Shown here piece after piece: positions 55,414 to 64,000 of a stretch of 64,000 nt of DNA; positions within the stretch are counted from its first letter, which is position 1; every line of letters begins with the position of its first letter. The stretch comes from Desemzia sp. RIT 804 (GTDB lineage Bacteria; Bacillota; Bacilli; Lactobacillales; Carnobacteriaceae), in contig NZ_JAFEMV010000002.1 in the NCBI RefSeq assembly GCF_016892605.1, forward strand, positions 186,001-250,000, in the 5' to 3' direction. The translations under genes and the position numbers were made by a program. The notes below the pieces were generated by a model. It had not been told where the DNA came from. It searched no databases and worked only from the letters and a program-made list of their open reading frames with translations.

Positions 55414-55499
55414 GCTTTGTTTTCTTCTTTGTAAATTTAAACAAGCATAACTCTTTTTTAAGCTTCATGAAAAATGTAAATAAAAATAATTAATTTGTA

Positions 55500-55528
55500 T
55501 TGACAACTTTATTGCAAACGTTTACACT
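55500..55528 (+). promoter_or_regulatory. Promoter with overlapping cre, beta-glucoside operon
   Basis: TTGACA (55500-55505), 17-base spacer, TACACT (55523-55528). The cre TGCAAACGTTTACA (55513-55526; 13 of 14 positions) covers the spacer and -10, so CcpA binding would block polymerase directly. Confidence 0.85.
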
Positions 55529-55558
55529 TGCCTTAAAAAGAAGGGAGTGTTTTGTTTT

Positions 55559-56938
55559 ATGTCATCACAATTGCCGCAAGATTTTTTATGGGGAAATTCT
55601 GTCTCCAGCATGCAGACAGAAGGAGCTTGGAATGAAGGAGGAAAAGGAAAATCTGTTTATGACATTCGAGAAGCCGGTGAAAATATCTCTGACTGGAAAG
55701 TAGGAACAGACAGCTATCATCGTTATAAAGAAGATTTTGACTATATGCAAGAATTAGGAATGAACTGCTATCGATTCCAAATTTCTTGGTCGCGTGTCTT
55801 TCCGAATGGAGACGGTGAAGTTAACGAGGAAGGCTTAGAATTTTATGATCGTTTTATTGATGACTTATTAGAACGTGGAATCGAACCAATGATTTGTCTA
55901 TATCACTTCGATATGCCTTTACATTTAGCAGAAAAATATCGTGGTTTCTTATCGCGTTATGTAGTAGATGCTTTTGTTCGTTATGGAAAAGCCATCGTTG
56001 ATCGCTATAAAGAAAAGGTGAAATATTGGATTTCTTTTAATGAACAAAATATTTTTGCAATGGATGGAGCTTTTAAAATAGGAGGTGTTTTAGAAGCTGA
56101 CGGAACAGAAAAAGAGTTGTATCAGATTCAACACAACACCCTGATCGCTCACGCAGAAATTGCTAATTATATTCATGAAACTGCGCCTAAATGTGAAATC
56201 GGCGGAATGGTCACCTATAGTAAAGCCTACCCTGCTACTTCGAAACCAAAAGATAATTTAGCTGCCCAAATCTTAGATGATTTCACCAATCAATTTCATT
56301 TGGACGTTTTTACCAACGGAAAATACCCTGCATTCATGCTTTCCTATTTAAAAGAGCATAATTTAATGCCTGAATTTAAAGAAGGTGATGAAGACACTTT
56401 AGCAAAAATGAAGAGTGATTGGCTTTCTTTCAGTTACTATGCAAGTTCAACCATCAACGCTGAAAAAATAACTACCGATACCCCTATCTATAAATACCGT
56501 GAGATCGGCGGAAAGCCTAATCCGAATCTAGAAGCTACTGAATGGGGATGGCAAATTGATCCTATAGGATTCCGCAGTATCTTAAGAGATATGTATAATC
56601 GTTACAAGTTACCTGTATTCCCTATCGAGAATGGTATTGGAGTCATTGAAGAGCTACCTGAAGACGAACTCATTCAAGACGATTATCGGATTGAGTATCA
56701 CCGTGACCATTTGCAAGCTATGAAGGATGCTATCTTTTTAGATGGTGTAGAGTGCATCGGCTACTTAGGATGGGGATTGATCGATATTTTAAGTTCTCAA
56801 GGAGATATGAGAAAGCGTTACGGATTGGTGTATGTTAATCGTGAAAACCATGATTTAAAAGACATGCGCAGAATTCCTAAAAAAAGTTTCAACTGGTTCA
56901 AAAAAGTAATTGAAAGCAATGGAGAAAACTTAGATTGA
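55559..56938 (+). CDS. 6-phospho-beta-glucosidase, GH1
   Basis: 459 residues from ATG 55559; AAGGGAG is 11 bases upstream, and GTG 55547 overlaps that site. Catalytic acid/base Glu162 (FNEQN) and nucleophile Glu357 (PIENG). The loop LSSQGDMRKRYG (411-422), with a serine and Lys-Arg-Tyr, is the phosphate-binding type, so the substrate is a 6-phospho-beta-glucoside delivered by the PTS. It begins WGNSVSSMQTEGAW, a GH1 N-terminus. First gene of an operon with the cellobiose-type IIC 18 bases downstream. Confidence 0.93.
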   Translation: MSSQLPQDFLWGNSVSSMQTEGAWNEGGKGKSVYDIREAGENISDWKVGTDSYHRYKEDFDYMQELGMNCYRFQISWSRVFPNGDGEVNEEGLEFYDRFIDDLLERGIEPMICLYHFDMPLHLAEKYRGFLSRYVVDAFVRYGKAIVDRYKEKVKYWISFNEQNIFAMDGAFKIGGVLEADGTEKELYQIQHNTLIAHAEIANYIHETAPKCEIGGMVTYSKAYPATSKPKDNLAAQILDDFTNQFHLDVFTNGKYPAFMLSYLKEHNLMPEFKEGDEDTLAKMKSDWLSFSYYASSTINAEKITTDTPIYKYREIGGKPNPNLEATEWGWQIDPIGFRSILRDMYNRYKLPVFPIENGIGVIEELPEDELIQDDYRIEYHRDHLQAMKDAIFLDGVECIGYLGWGLIDILSSQGDMRKRYGLVYVNRENHDLKDMRRIPKKSFNWFKKVIESNGENLD

Positions 56939-56956
56939 TTTTAGGAGGCTAATATC

Positions 56957-58282
56957 ATGAATGATTCACCTGAAAAAGTATCTTTTCTAGATAGATTTGC
57001 TATGTTTGCTGCTAAATTAGGTAACCAGATCCATCTTCGTTCTCTACGTGACGCTTTTGCTGTTTTGATGCCTTTATTCATCCTCGCTGGATTGGCGGTT
57101 CTCGTTAATAATGTTCTATTCCCTTGGTTTTTCGAAGATAGTACCCTTACTAGTGCACAAATGTGGGGAAATACGATCACTAACGGAACGTTGAACATAG
57201 CTGGACTATCGATTGCACCAATGATCGCTTACAATTTATCTAAAAACAAGGATTTTCCAAATCCAATAGCAGCTGCTGCAGTAGCTATATCCGCTTTAGT
57301 CATTATGATGCCTACTACAGTGTTTGTAACCCCGGTTGGGACTGAAAACACAGTAGAAGTCTCTGGTGTATTGACTTATGGAAATCTAGGTACCACAGGC
57401 ATGTTCGCAGGAATCATTATTGGATTACTAGCTACTGAGATCTTTATCCAACTTTCTAGTATAAAACGGCTCCAAATCAATTTAGGAGAAAATGTTCCAC
57501 CACAAGTGGGAAAATCATTTAGCACGATGATTCCAGTGATATTAGTCCTTTCTTTATTTGGTATCGTAGGTCTCATACTATCTGTATTTTTTCAAACTGA
57601 CTTGATTACTTTGATCTCTACACTGATACAAGAACCTTTAAGAGCTATCAACACTAGTTTATTAGGAACCGTTTTGATTTACAGTACCGGAAACTTTTTA
57701 TTCACTTTAGGAATTCATCAAACCGTTATCAACGGTTCTTTACTAGATCCTTTTCTTTTAACTAATATGAATGAAAATATGTTAGCCTATGCAAATGGAG
57801 CTGAAATACCTCATATTATCAACAGTTCTTTCATTTCTACTTTTGCTCTAATAGGAGGAACAGGTAGCACCATTACATTGCTGATCGCAATATTTCTGTT
57901 TGGAAAACAAAAAGAATCGAAAGATTTAGCAAAATTAGCCGTAGCTCCTGGTTTATTCAATATTAATGAGCCTGTTATTTTTGGCTATCCGATCGTCTTC
58001 AATTTACCTATGATGATTCCTTTTGTTTTAGTTCCAGCAGTCAGCATCGTCATTGCTTATTTTGCGACTGCATTGGGACTTATGAACCCAACAGTGGTTT
58101 ATACTCCTTGGACCACTCCACCGCTGATTAGCGCTTATTTAGCCACTGCCGGTGATTGGAGGGCCGTTGTTGTTCAATTAGTGATTATCGTAGTTGGCAT
58201 CCTTCTTTATATTCCATTTATGAAAATTAGTGAACGGGCAGCTCGAATCACAGCTGAAAAGCAACAACAAGAAGCTGCATAG
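56957..58282 (+). CDS. PTS cellobiose/lactose-family IIC permease (CelB-like)
   Basis: 441 residues, about ten membrane helices. Typical features are IHLRSLRDAFAVLMPLFILAG near the N-terminus, HQTVINGSLLDPF in mid-protein and APGLFNINEPVIFGYPIVFN near 330, the IIC sugar-binding NEP motif. It imports beta-glucosides with separate IIA and IIB proteins of the lactose/cellobiose family, which are not in this window. Cotranscribed with the GH1 gene; ATG after TAGGAGG. A terminator follows, shared with the convergent GH42 gene. Confidence 0.93.
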   Translation: MNDSPEKVSFLDRFAMFAAKLGNQIHLRSLRDAFAVLMPLFILAGLAVLVNNVLFPWFFEDSTLTSAQMWGNTITNGTLNIAGLSIAPMIAYNLSKNKDFPNPIAAAAVAISALVIMMPTTVFVTPVGTENTVEVSGVLTYGNLGTTGMFAGIIIGLLATEIFIQLSSIKRLQINLGENVPPQVGKSFSTMIPVILVLSLFGIVGLILSVFFQTDLITLISTLIQEPLRAINTSLLGTVLIYSTGNFLFTLGIHQTVINGSLLDPFLLTNMNENMLAYANGAEIPHIINSSFISTFALIGGTGSTITLLIAIFLFGKQKESKDLAKLAVAPGLFNINEPVIFGYPIVFNLPMMIPFVLVPAVSIVIAYFATALGLMNPTVVYTPWTTPPLISAYLATAGDWRAVVVQLVIIVVGILLYIPFMKISERAARITAEKQQQEAA

Positions 58283-58287
58283 AAAAA

Positions 58288-58322
58288 AGCTCTAACTATT
58301 CAATTGTGAACAGTTAGAGCTC
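58288..58322. terminator. Bidirectional intrinsic terminator
   Basis: AGCTCTAACT and AGTTAGAGCT pair around a 15-base loop; A-run left, T-rich right. Confidence 0.8.
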
Positions 58323-58327
58323 TTCTT

Positions 58328-60355
58328 TTACGCTTTTTTCGTATAGATCCGAACTCCAAAAGGTTCCAGCTGGAGTGTTTCTTTTCCTTCAGCAGAAGAA
58401 AGCAGTTCTTGATAGTCTTCAAAATTATAAGTCACGTTTTTTTCTTCTTCTGTATGGTTCATAACAAAGATGTATTCTTTATCTTCTTTACTTCGACTAG
58501 TGATTTCAATACCTTCAGGTTGAACTCCGAAACCAACTATGCCTTTTGTCTCCAACAAGTGATCAATGATTTCCTGAAGCATCTCTTGTTCAGGAAGCGT
58601 CGCTACATACCAGGCTTCCCCTTTTCCAAAAGCATTTTTTGTCACAGCAGGCATTCCTTTATAAAAGTCACTTGAATAATGCGCCACTGCTTCTGCTCCT
58701 TCAAGATGTAACAAATCACACAACATACGGCACTCATACGAGTTTTTATCCCACTCGTCTTTCACAAATTCAACAGTGTTTCTTTTTTCTGGAGCTAGTG
58801 CGTCGACTTCTTCGACCCAGATACCTAATAATTCTCTCAATGGTCCTGGATAACCTCCAAGATGAACATTATCGCTTTGATCAACTATACCGCTCATATA
58901 AGTGGTCAAGAATGTGCCGCCATTTTCAACAAACCGCTCAATTTTTTCAGCGACTCCTTCTTTGATCATATACAAAACCGGAGCCAAAACTAGATCATAT
59001 TTCTCTAAATCTGCATCTAATGGAATGATGTCCACAGCTACATTATTATGATACAGTGTTTCGTAATAACGTTGAATCTGATCGACATAATATAAATCAA
59101 CTGTAGGACCGCTTGTATATTCTAATGCCCAATAATTGTCCCAATCAAATAAAATCCCAACTCTAGCTTTTGTTTCAGCTCCGATCAACGTATCTTCTAG
59201 CTGAGCAAGTTCTTTTCCTAACTCTGCTGCTTCACGAAAAACACGCGTCTCTTCATGTCCAACATGTTCAATCACAGCTCCATGGAACTTTTCAGTGGCT
59301 CCTTTAGAACGGCGCATTTGAAAAAACTGAATCGTGTCTGCTCCATGAGCAATCGTTTGGTAACTTTGTACCCTCATTTTACCAGGACGTTTTAATGAGT
59401 TATATGGCTGCCAGTTTTGTTGGCTTGGAGTTTGCTCCATCAACATAAATGACTGTCCGTATTTTAATCCTCTCATTAAATCATGGTTCATAGCTGTGTG
59501 ACTTAACGGAGTATTGTGACTTGGATAATTATCCCAAGAAACGATATCCATTTCTTTTGCCCATTTAAAGTAGTCTAAAGGTTTATAAGCGCCCATTAGA
59601 TTTGTGGTTACGGGAGTAGTCTCATCATAGCGACGAATCTCTTCTTTTTCCATCACAAAATTAGCCAATAAACTATCTGAATTAAAGCGACGGTAATCGA
59701 TTGATAATCCAGCAAATGCTGCCGCTGTATCACTGATTCCATCACCTAAATAATTTGGGGGAATAATGTCTTCCCAGTCATATAAGCGATGTCCCCAGAA
59801 AGTCATGTTCCACGCTTCGTTCACTGCTTCAATCGTTTTATACTTGTCTCTCACCCAGTCTCTAAAAGCTTTAGCACAATTGTCACAGTAACATTCGCCA
59901 CTGTATTCGTTGGAGATATGCCATATTTTGACATTCGGGTGATTTCCATAACGTTCGGCTAATTTTGAGACAAGTTTTTGAGCAAACAGCTGGAAATTAG
60001 AGCTATTTGGGCAATGATTGTGTCGATGACTAAAATGGTGTTTTCTTCCTTCAAAATCTACCCGAGTCACATCCGGGTATTTTCTGCACATCCACGCAGG
60101 TAAAGCTGCTGTGGATGTACCCAATACGATATCGTAATTTTCATTTGTTAACATTTCAATGATTTCGTCTAACTCACTAAAATCATATTCATTTTCTGAA
60201 GGTTGTAAATTTGCCCAAGAAAAAACATTGATGGTCGCTGTATTGATAGCTGCTTTTTTGAAGATACGCATATCTTCATCCCATATTTCTCTCGGCCATT
60301 GTTCTGGATTGTAATCTCCGCCGTATAACATACGATCAAATAATTTTTTTGCCAC
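58328..60355 (-). CDS. Beta-galactosidase, GH42
   Basis: 675 residues. Hydrolyses terminal beta-galactosides. Acid/base Glu150 (IWHISNEYSGEC) and nucleophile Glu307 (FMLMEQTPSQQNW). Cys115, Cys155, Cys157 and Cys160 form the zinc cluster of the family. A trimerisation domain (about 390-600) and a C-terminal beta domain complete the usual three-domain length. No signal peptide: a cytosolic enzyme for imported oligosaccharides. Third gene of GH1-GH31-GH42, 25 bases after GH31, with AGGAGG before the ATG. Confidence 0.95.
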   Translation of the reverse strand: MAKKLFDRMLYGGDYNPEQWPREIWDEDMRIFKKAAINTATINVFSWANLQPSENEYDFSELDEIIEMLTNENYDIVLGTSTAALPAWMCRKYPDVTRVDFEGRKHHFSHRHNHCPNSSNFQLFAQKLVSKLAERYGNHPNVKIWHISNEYSGECYCDNCAKAFRDWVRDKYKTIEAVNEAWNMTFWGHRLYDWEDIIPPNYLGDGISDTAAAFAGLSIDYRRFNSDSLLANFVMEKEEIRRYDETTPVTTNLMGAYKPLDYFKWAKEMDIVSWDNYPSHNTPLSHTAMNHDLMRGLKYGQSFMLMEQTPSQQNWQPYNSLKRPGKMRVQSYQTIAHGADTIQFFQMRRSKGATEKFHGAVIEHVGHEETRVFREAAELGKELAQLEDTLIGAETKARVGILFDWDNYWALEYTSGPTVDLYYVDQIQRYYETLYHNNVAVDIIPLDADLEKYDLVLAPVLYMIKEGVAEKIERFVENGGTFLTTYMSGIVDQSDNVHLGGYPGPLRELLGIWVEEVDALAPEKRNTVEFVKDEWDKNSYECRMLCDLLHLEGAEAVAHYSSDFYKGMPAVTKNAFGKGEAWYVATLPEQEMLQEIIDHLLETKGIVGFGVQPEGIEITSRSKEDKEYIFVMNHTEEEKNVTYNFEDYQELLSSAEGKETLQLEPFGVRIYTKKA

Positions 60356-60380
60356 TGATGATTATCCTCCTAAGAAAAGT

Positions 60381-62693
60381 TTATCGTTTGATTGTGATGG
60401 TTTTTTGAGTGGTTGAAACAACCGTTCCTTGTGCTGCCTCTTCGATTTCTCCGCCAGCTGCTTCAGCAATACTTGCAACATTGTGCAGTACGATACGGTA
60501 TTCGTTTAATCCGCTTGTTTGAACTTCAAACGCATCTTGGTTTCTTGCTATCGTGAACGTTGCAACTTCTTGTCCTTGAGCATCACAAATGTTGTCAGAA
60601 ACAGATTTTCCGTCTTCTACTTCAAAGACATGGATCGTGACGTTTTCAGTATAATCGTACTCTGCTTTATCGTCTGTAGAACCTTCGATCAATATACTGT
60701 TCGGTCTCACTAATAATGGAAGTGACATGTAGTCATGAGTTTGACGGTACCATCTTCCGCCTTCTAATACTTCGTTGGTTAAATAATTTGTCCAGCGACC
60801 GTTTGGCACATAAAAATCGACTTCCCCTCGGTCATTAAAGATAGGAGCTACCAATAAGTTTTCCCCTAACATGTATTGGCGATCTAGTGTATGTGTAGCT
60901 AGATCCTCAGGAAATTCTAGGACCATAGAGCGCATCATCGGTACACCATCGGATGACGTTTTAACTGCTTGAGATAATAAATACGGCATCAAACTTAGTT
61001 TTAATTTGGTAAACTTACGAGTCACTTCTACAGCTTCTTCTCCATATAACCAAGGGACTTTATACTCTTTGCTCCCATGGTAGCGGCTGTGTGAAGACAA
61101 TAGTCCAAACTGAGTCCAACGTTTATATAAATCAGGGTTAGAGCCTTCTTCAAATCCAGCGATATCATGACTCCAATAACCAAATCCACTCATCCCAAAT
61201 GACAATCCAGCACGTAAAGATTCTGCCATTGAAGGGTAATCAGATGTACAATCTCCGCCCCAATGTACTGGGAATTTCTGACCACCAGCTGTTGCAGAAC
61301 GTGCAAACACTACAGCGTCATTTTCACCGCGTTTTTCTTTTAATAAATCAAAAACGATTTGGTTATACACTTGAGCGTAGTAATTGTGCATACGTTCTGG
61401 ATCAGAACCGTCATGATAAACGGCATCTGTGGGGATACGTTCACCAAAATCGGTTTTGAAAGAATCCACACCCATGTCTAATAACTCCGTTAATTTGCTG
61501 CGGTACCACTCGACTGCTTCTGGATTTGTAAAATCAATGACAGCTAATCCAGCTTGCCATCTGTCCCATTGCCATACGTCTCCATTTGAACGTTTCAAAA
61601 AGTAACCATGTTCCATCCCCTCATCAAACATCACTGATTTTTGCGCAACATAAGGGTTGATCCACACGCAGATTTTCAAGCCTTTTTCTTTCAAGCGCTG
61701 CAGCATTTTTTTAGGTTCTGGAAACATGCGTTTATCCCACGTAAAGTTCATCCATTCAAACTCTTCCATCCATAGACAGTCAAAGTGGAAAACTTCTAAT
61801 GGGATGTCCCTTTCGATCATGCCGTCCACAAAACCATTTACTGTCTCTTCGTTGTAGTCTGTTAAAAATGATGTACTTAACCATAGTCCAAATGACCATG
61901 CTGGAGGCAATGCTGGTTTTCCAGTTAAGTCAGTGTAATTGGTCAAGACATCTTTCATCGTATCACCAGCAATAATGAAGTATTCCAATGTTTCTCCCGG
62001 GACACTGAATTGCACGCGCGATACTTTTTCACTAGCCACTTCATAACTGACTTTTTGAGGCGAGTTGACAAACACTCCATAGCCGCGGTTGCTCATGTAA
62101 AACGGAATATTTTTGTACGCTTGTTCTGTTCCTGTACCGCCATCTGCATTCCACATATCTACTGTTTGTCCATTTTTCACAAATGATGTGAACCGCTCAC
62201 CCAAACCGTAAATCAGTTCTCCAACATTTAAAGACAGCTGTTCACTGATGTATGTTTTTTCTTCTTCTTTATTTGTGATGTATGCTTGGCTTCTAGGCTC
62301 ACTAGTTGTCAGGACTTTACCATCTTTTTTAAATGTAATTTTGTAAGGCTCTTCATGAGAGACGATTGCTTCAAGATTTCCGCTGACCAAACGACTAGAT
62401 CCTTCTGCGCTTTCGATTGAAACTGTTGGATCATTCGGATACAATTCGAAATTCGGTCCATGGTTTAATTGCCCTTTATGATGATACAATTTCACTCCTA
62501 TAATATTTTCTCTTGGAGATGACAATTCTACAGTCATCATTCCACCATCTAACGTTGCGCCTTTATCTCCGATATAACGAAATGGAGCGTATAATGTCAA
62601 TTTATTTTCTGTTGCTCTTGTTGTATAAACATGAGCAGGATAATTTATTTCATAGCCTTCTTTGAATAACCAACCGCCATCTAAAAATTTCAT
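60381..62693 (-). CDS. Alpha-xylosidase, GH31 (YicI-like)
   Basis: 770 residues, close to the length of E. coli YicI. Nucleophile Asp415 in SFKTDFGERIP and acid Asp481 in HWGGDCTSDY match YicI Asp416 and Asp482. FDCLWMEEFEWMNFTWD corresponds to the YicI loop that favours xylose over glucose. It removes alpha-1,6-linked xylose, as in isoprimeverose and xyloglucan oligosaccharides. The ATG overlaps the GH1 stop in ATGA, showing coupling. Cytosolic. Confidence 0.94.
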   Translation of the reverse strand: MKFLDGGWLFKEGYEINYPAHVYTTRATENKLTLYAPFRYIGDKGATLDGGMMTVELSSPRENIIGVKLYHHKGQLNHGPNFELYPNDPTVSIESAEGSSRLVSGNLEAIVSHEEPYKITFKKDGKVLTTSEPRSQAYITNKEEEKTYISEQLSLNVGELIYGLGERFTSFVKNGQTVDMWNADGGTGTEQAYKNIPFYMSNRGYGVFVNSPQKVSYEVASEKVSRVQFSVPGETLEYFIIAGDTMKDVLTNYTDLTGKPALPPAWSFGLWLSTSFLTDYNEETVNGFVDGMIERDIPLEVFHFDCLWMEEFEWMNFTWDKRMFPEPKKMLQRLKEKGLKICVWINPYVAQKSVMFDEGMEHGYFLKRSNGDVWQWDRWQAGLAVIDFTNPEAVEWYRSKLTELLDMGVDSFKTDFGERIPTDAVYHDGSDPERMHNYYAQVYNQIVFDLLKEKRGENDAVVFARSATAGGQKFPVHWGGDCTSDYPSMAESLRAGLSFGMSGFGYWSHDIAGFEEGSNPDLYKRWTQFGLLSSHSRYHGSKEYKVPWLYGEEAVEVTRKFTKLKLSLMPYLLSQAVKTSSDGVPMMRSMVLEFPEDLATHTLDRQYMLGENLLVAPIFNDRGEVDFYVPNGRWTNYLTNEVLEGGRWYRQTHDYMSLPLLVRPNSILIEGSTDDKAEYDYTENVTIHVFEVEDGKSVSDNICDAQGQEVATFTIARNQDAFEVQTSGLNEYRIVLHNVASIAEAAGGEIEEAAQGTVVSTTQKTITIKR

Positions 62694-64000
62694 TTCTGCA
62701 CCTCACTGTAGTATTCAGTTAAATTTCTTCCGTTTGTTTGGATCAATTCTTTGTACCAATAAAAACTCTTTTTAGGGATCCGTTCCAATTCTTTTTCTTG
62801 TTTATTGTCTCGATCGATATATACAAATCCGTATCGTTTTTTATAGCCGTTCAACCAGCTTAGCAAATCTGTAAAAGACCAAGCACAATACCCAATAATA
62901 GGAACCCCATCTGTTAGTGCTTTTTGCATTTCAAGGATGTGTTCCCTTAAGTAATCGATTCGGTAATCGTCTTCTATCGTTCTTTCTCCCGTTAACTCAT
63001 CTATTGCACCCAATCCATTCTCTGTAATAAAGATAGGCAAGTCATAACGAGCGTAAACTTTACGAAGAGCTACTCTAAATCCAATCGGATCGATTTCCCA
63101 GCCCCAAACTGTTTTTTGTAAATATGGATTGCTGACAGATTGAAACATAGGGATTTCTGGACTTTGTGACTGCTCTTCTTTTGGCTGCATCAAGTAAGGA
63201 TCAGTTGCAGAGAAAGATTTGTCTTCAGTATGTGCTGCATTTTCTTTGTTATCGATCTTATTTTCTCTCGCTGTTCCGCCATGGTAATAATTGATACCCA
63301 GAAAATCAGATTTAGCTGATTTTAGTAATACTTCATCTTCAGGAAAAATTGTTGGAGCAACGCCCAATTTTTGTAGTTGTTTAAAGGTAAATACTGGATA
63401 CTTGCCTTTACAATAGACATCCAGCCACCAACTATTGTTAAAGTCATCGCCATTTTCTGCAGCTAAAACATCTTTCGGGTCTGCTGTTAGCGGATACATC
63501 GGTCCATAACCAAAACTAGGTCCGATCAGTCCGTTTGGAACAAGTTCTTTAAAAGATAGAATAGCTTCTGCATTTGCTAAGTTTATGACATGGTTGGCTT
63601 CAAACATTCTTTTTACATCAGAAGTGTTGGGTGGATGACTTTCCCAGCGATAACCCATAGCGGTAAAGACATTTTGTTCGTTGAAGGTCACCCAATACTT
63701 GACCTTCTCTTTAAATCGGTTATACAATACTTCGCAATACTTTTTAAAGAAAGAGACCAGTTTTCTTGATTCCCAACCGTTGTACTTTTCTTGCAACGCC
63801 AAAGGAAGATCCCAATGATACAGCGTCAATACGGGTTCGATACTGTGATGAATCAATTCATCAATCAGGTTTTCATAAAATTGTAAGCCAGCTTCATTCA
63901 CTTTTCCTTCTCCATCTGGAATGATTCTGGACCAGGCTACTGAGAAACGGTAAGATTTCATTCCCATATCAGCCATCAATTGCACATCTTCTTTGTAACG
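62690..64000 (-). CDS. 6-phospho-beta-glucosidase, GH1 (N-terminus beyond window)
   Basis: 436 codons are visible; the frame stays open to base 64000 (RYKEDVQLMADMGMKSYRF), so only some 60 residues should be missing. Acid/base Glu in TFNEQNVF and nucleophile in FITENGLG. LLSWLNGYKKRYGF is the phosphate-binding loop (Ser, Lys, Arg-Tyr) known from LacG, implying 6-phosphorylated substrate. It heads the visible part of an operon with GH31 (4-base ATGA overlap) and GH42. No permease is visible; it may lie beyond the window. Confidence 0.92.
   Translation of the reverse strand, partial: RYKEDVQLMADMGMKSYRFSVAWSRIIPDGEGKVNEAGLQFYENLIDELIHHSIEPVLTLYHWDLPLALQEKYNGWESRKLVSFFKKYCEVLYNRFKEKVKYWVTFNEQNVFTAMGYRWESHPPNTSDVKRMFEANHVINLANAEAILSFKELVPNGLIGPSFGYGPMYPLTADPKDVLAAENGDDFNNSWWLDVYCKGKYPVFTFKQLQKLGVAPTIFPEDEVLLKSAKSDFLGINYYHGGTARENKIDNKENAAHTEDKSFSATDPYLMQPKEEQSQSPEIPMFQSVSNPYLQKTVWGWEIDPIGFRVALRKVYARYDLPIFITENGLGAIDELTGERTIEDDYRIDYLREHILEMQKALTDGVPIIGYCAWSFTDLLSWLNGYKKRYGFVYIDRDNKQEKELERIPKKSFYWYKELIQTNGRNLTEYYSEVQK

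Noticed and set aside
55500-55703. Open frame starting near 55500 in another phase of the GH1 gene
   Set aside because: Covers the GH1 promoter and start out of frame with no protein similarity.

Overview
This 64 kb window comes from a low-GC Gram-positive chromosome. Gene content points to a facultatively anaerobic lactic acid bacterium of the Carnobacterium/Enterococcus type: Spx, an FNR/Flp-like regulator, EIIA-Glc and many PTS sugar systems, cre-like operators, FloA, UppP, a glgBCDAP glycogen operon and a heterodimeric LmrCD-type exporter. Genus-level placement is inference. No rRNA, tRNA, CRISPR array, transposase or prophage genes were seen; both window ends cut genes (manA at base 1, a GH1 phospho-glycosidase at base 64000).

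Layout. 1-10.8 kb: manA (partial), serine hydrolase, Eis-like acetyltransferase, tocopherol-cyclase-like protein, TetR plus a two-subunit ABC exporter with a clear promoter/operator, AI-2E-family permease and an orphan sorbitol-type PTS IIA. 10.8-24 kb: a teichoic-acid-polymerase-like protein, a decayed membrane-protein gene, 6-phosphogluconolactonase, two ring-cleaving-dioxygenase-like VOC proteins, a flavin reductase, EIIA-Glc, UppP (apparently with an AUU start), aspartate kinase and a FrnE-like thioredoxin-fold protein. 24.3-32.6 kb: the glycogen operon glgB-glgC-glgD-glgA-glgP. 33-35.2 kb: NfeD-FloA-membrane protein operon. 35.3-38.6 kb: a vitamin B12 locus (FNR-like regulator, PduO adenosyltransferase, cobalamin riboswitch, DUF4430 lipoprotein, ECF S component) beside a perfect FNR-type operator. 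38.9-49.8 kb: mostly housekeeping (DUF1002, RluA, AarF, isoaspartyl dipeptidase, Spx, phosphodiesterase plus MFS carrier). 49.9-64 kb: sugar catabolism: an alpha-glucoside PTS with GH4 and RpiR, a beta-glucoside GH1-IIC pair, and a GH1-GH31-GH42 operon. Both PTS promoters carry cre-like sites.

How genes connect. The alpha-glucoside permease has no IIA domain, so the free EIIA-Glc at 17.8-18.3 kb is the likely phosphodonor. CcpA probably links these loci and possibly glg. The B12 genes combine uptake under riboswitch control with adenosylation.

Most unusual content: (i) a probable unassigned structured RNA gene at 55.15-55.38 kb on the minus strand, with its own promoter and terminator; (ii) a dispersed family of about 120 bp hairpins whose stem sequences differ from copy to copy while staying paired; (iii) a second, about 150-195 bp palindromic family, each copy lying between convergent genes; (iv) a hairpin between the Shine-Dalgarno-like sequence and AUG of glgC; (v) an FNR box matched by an FNR-type recognition helix.
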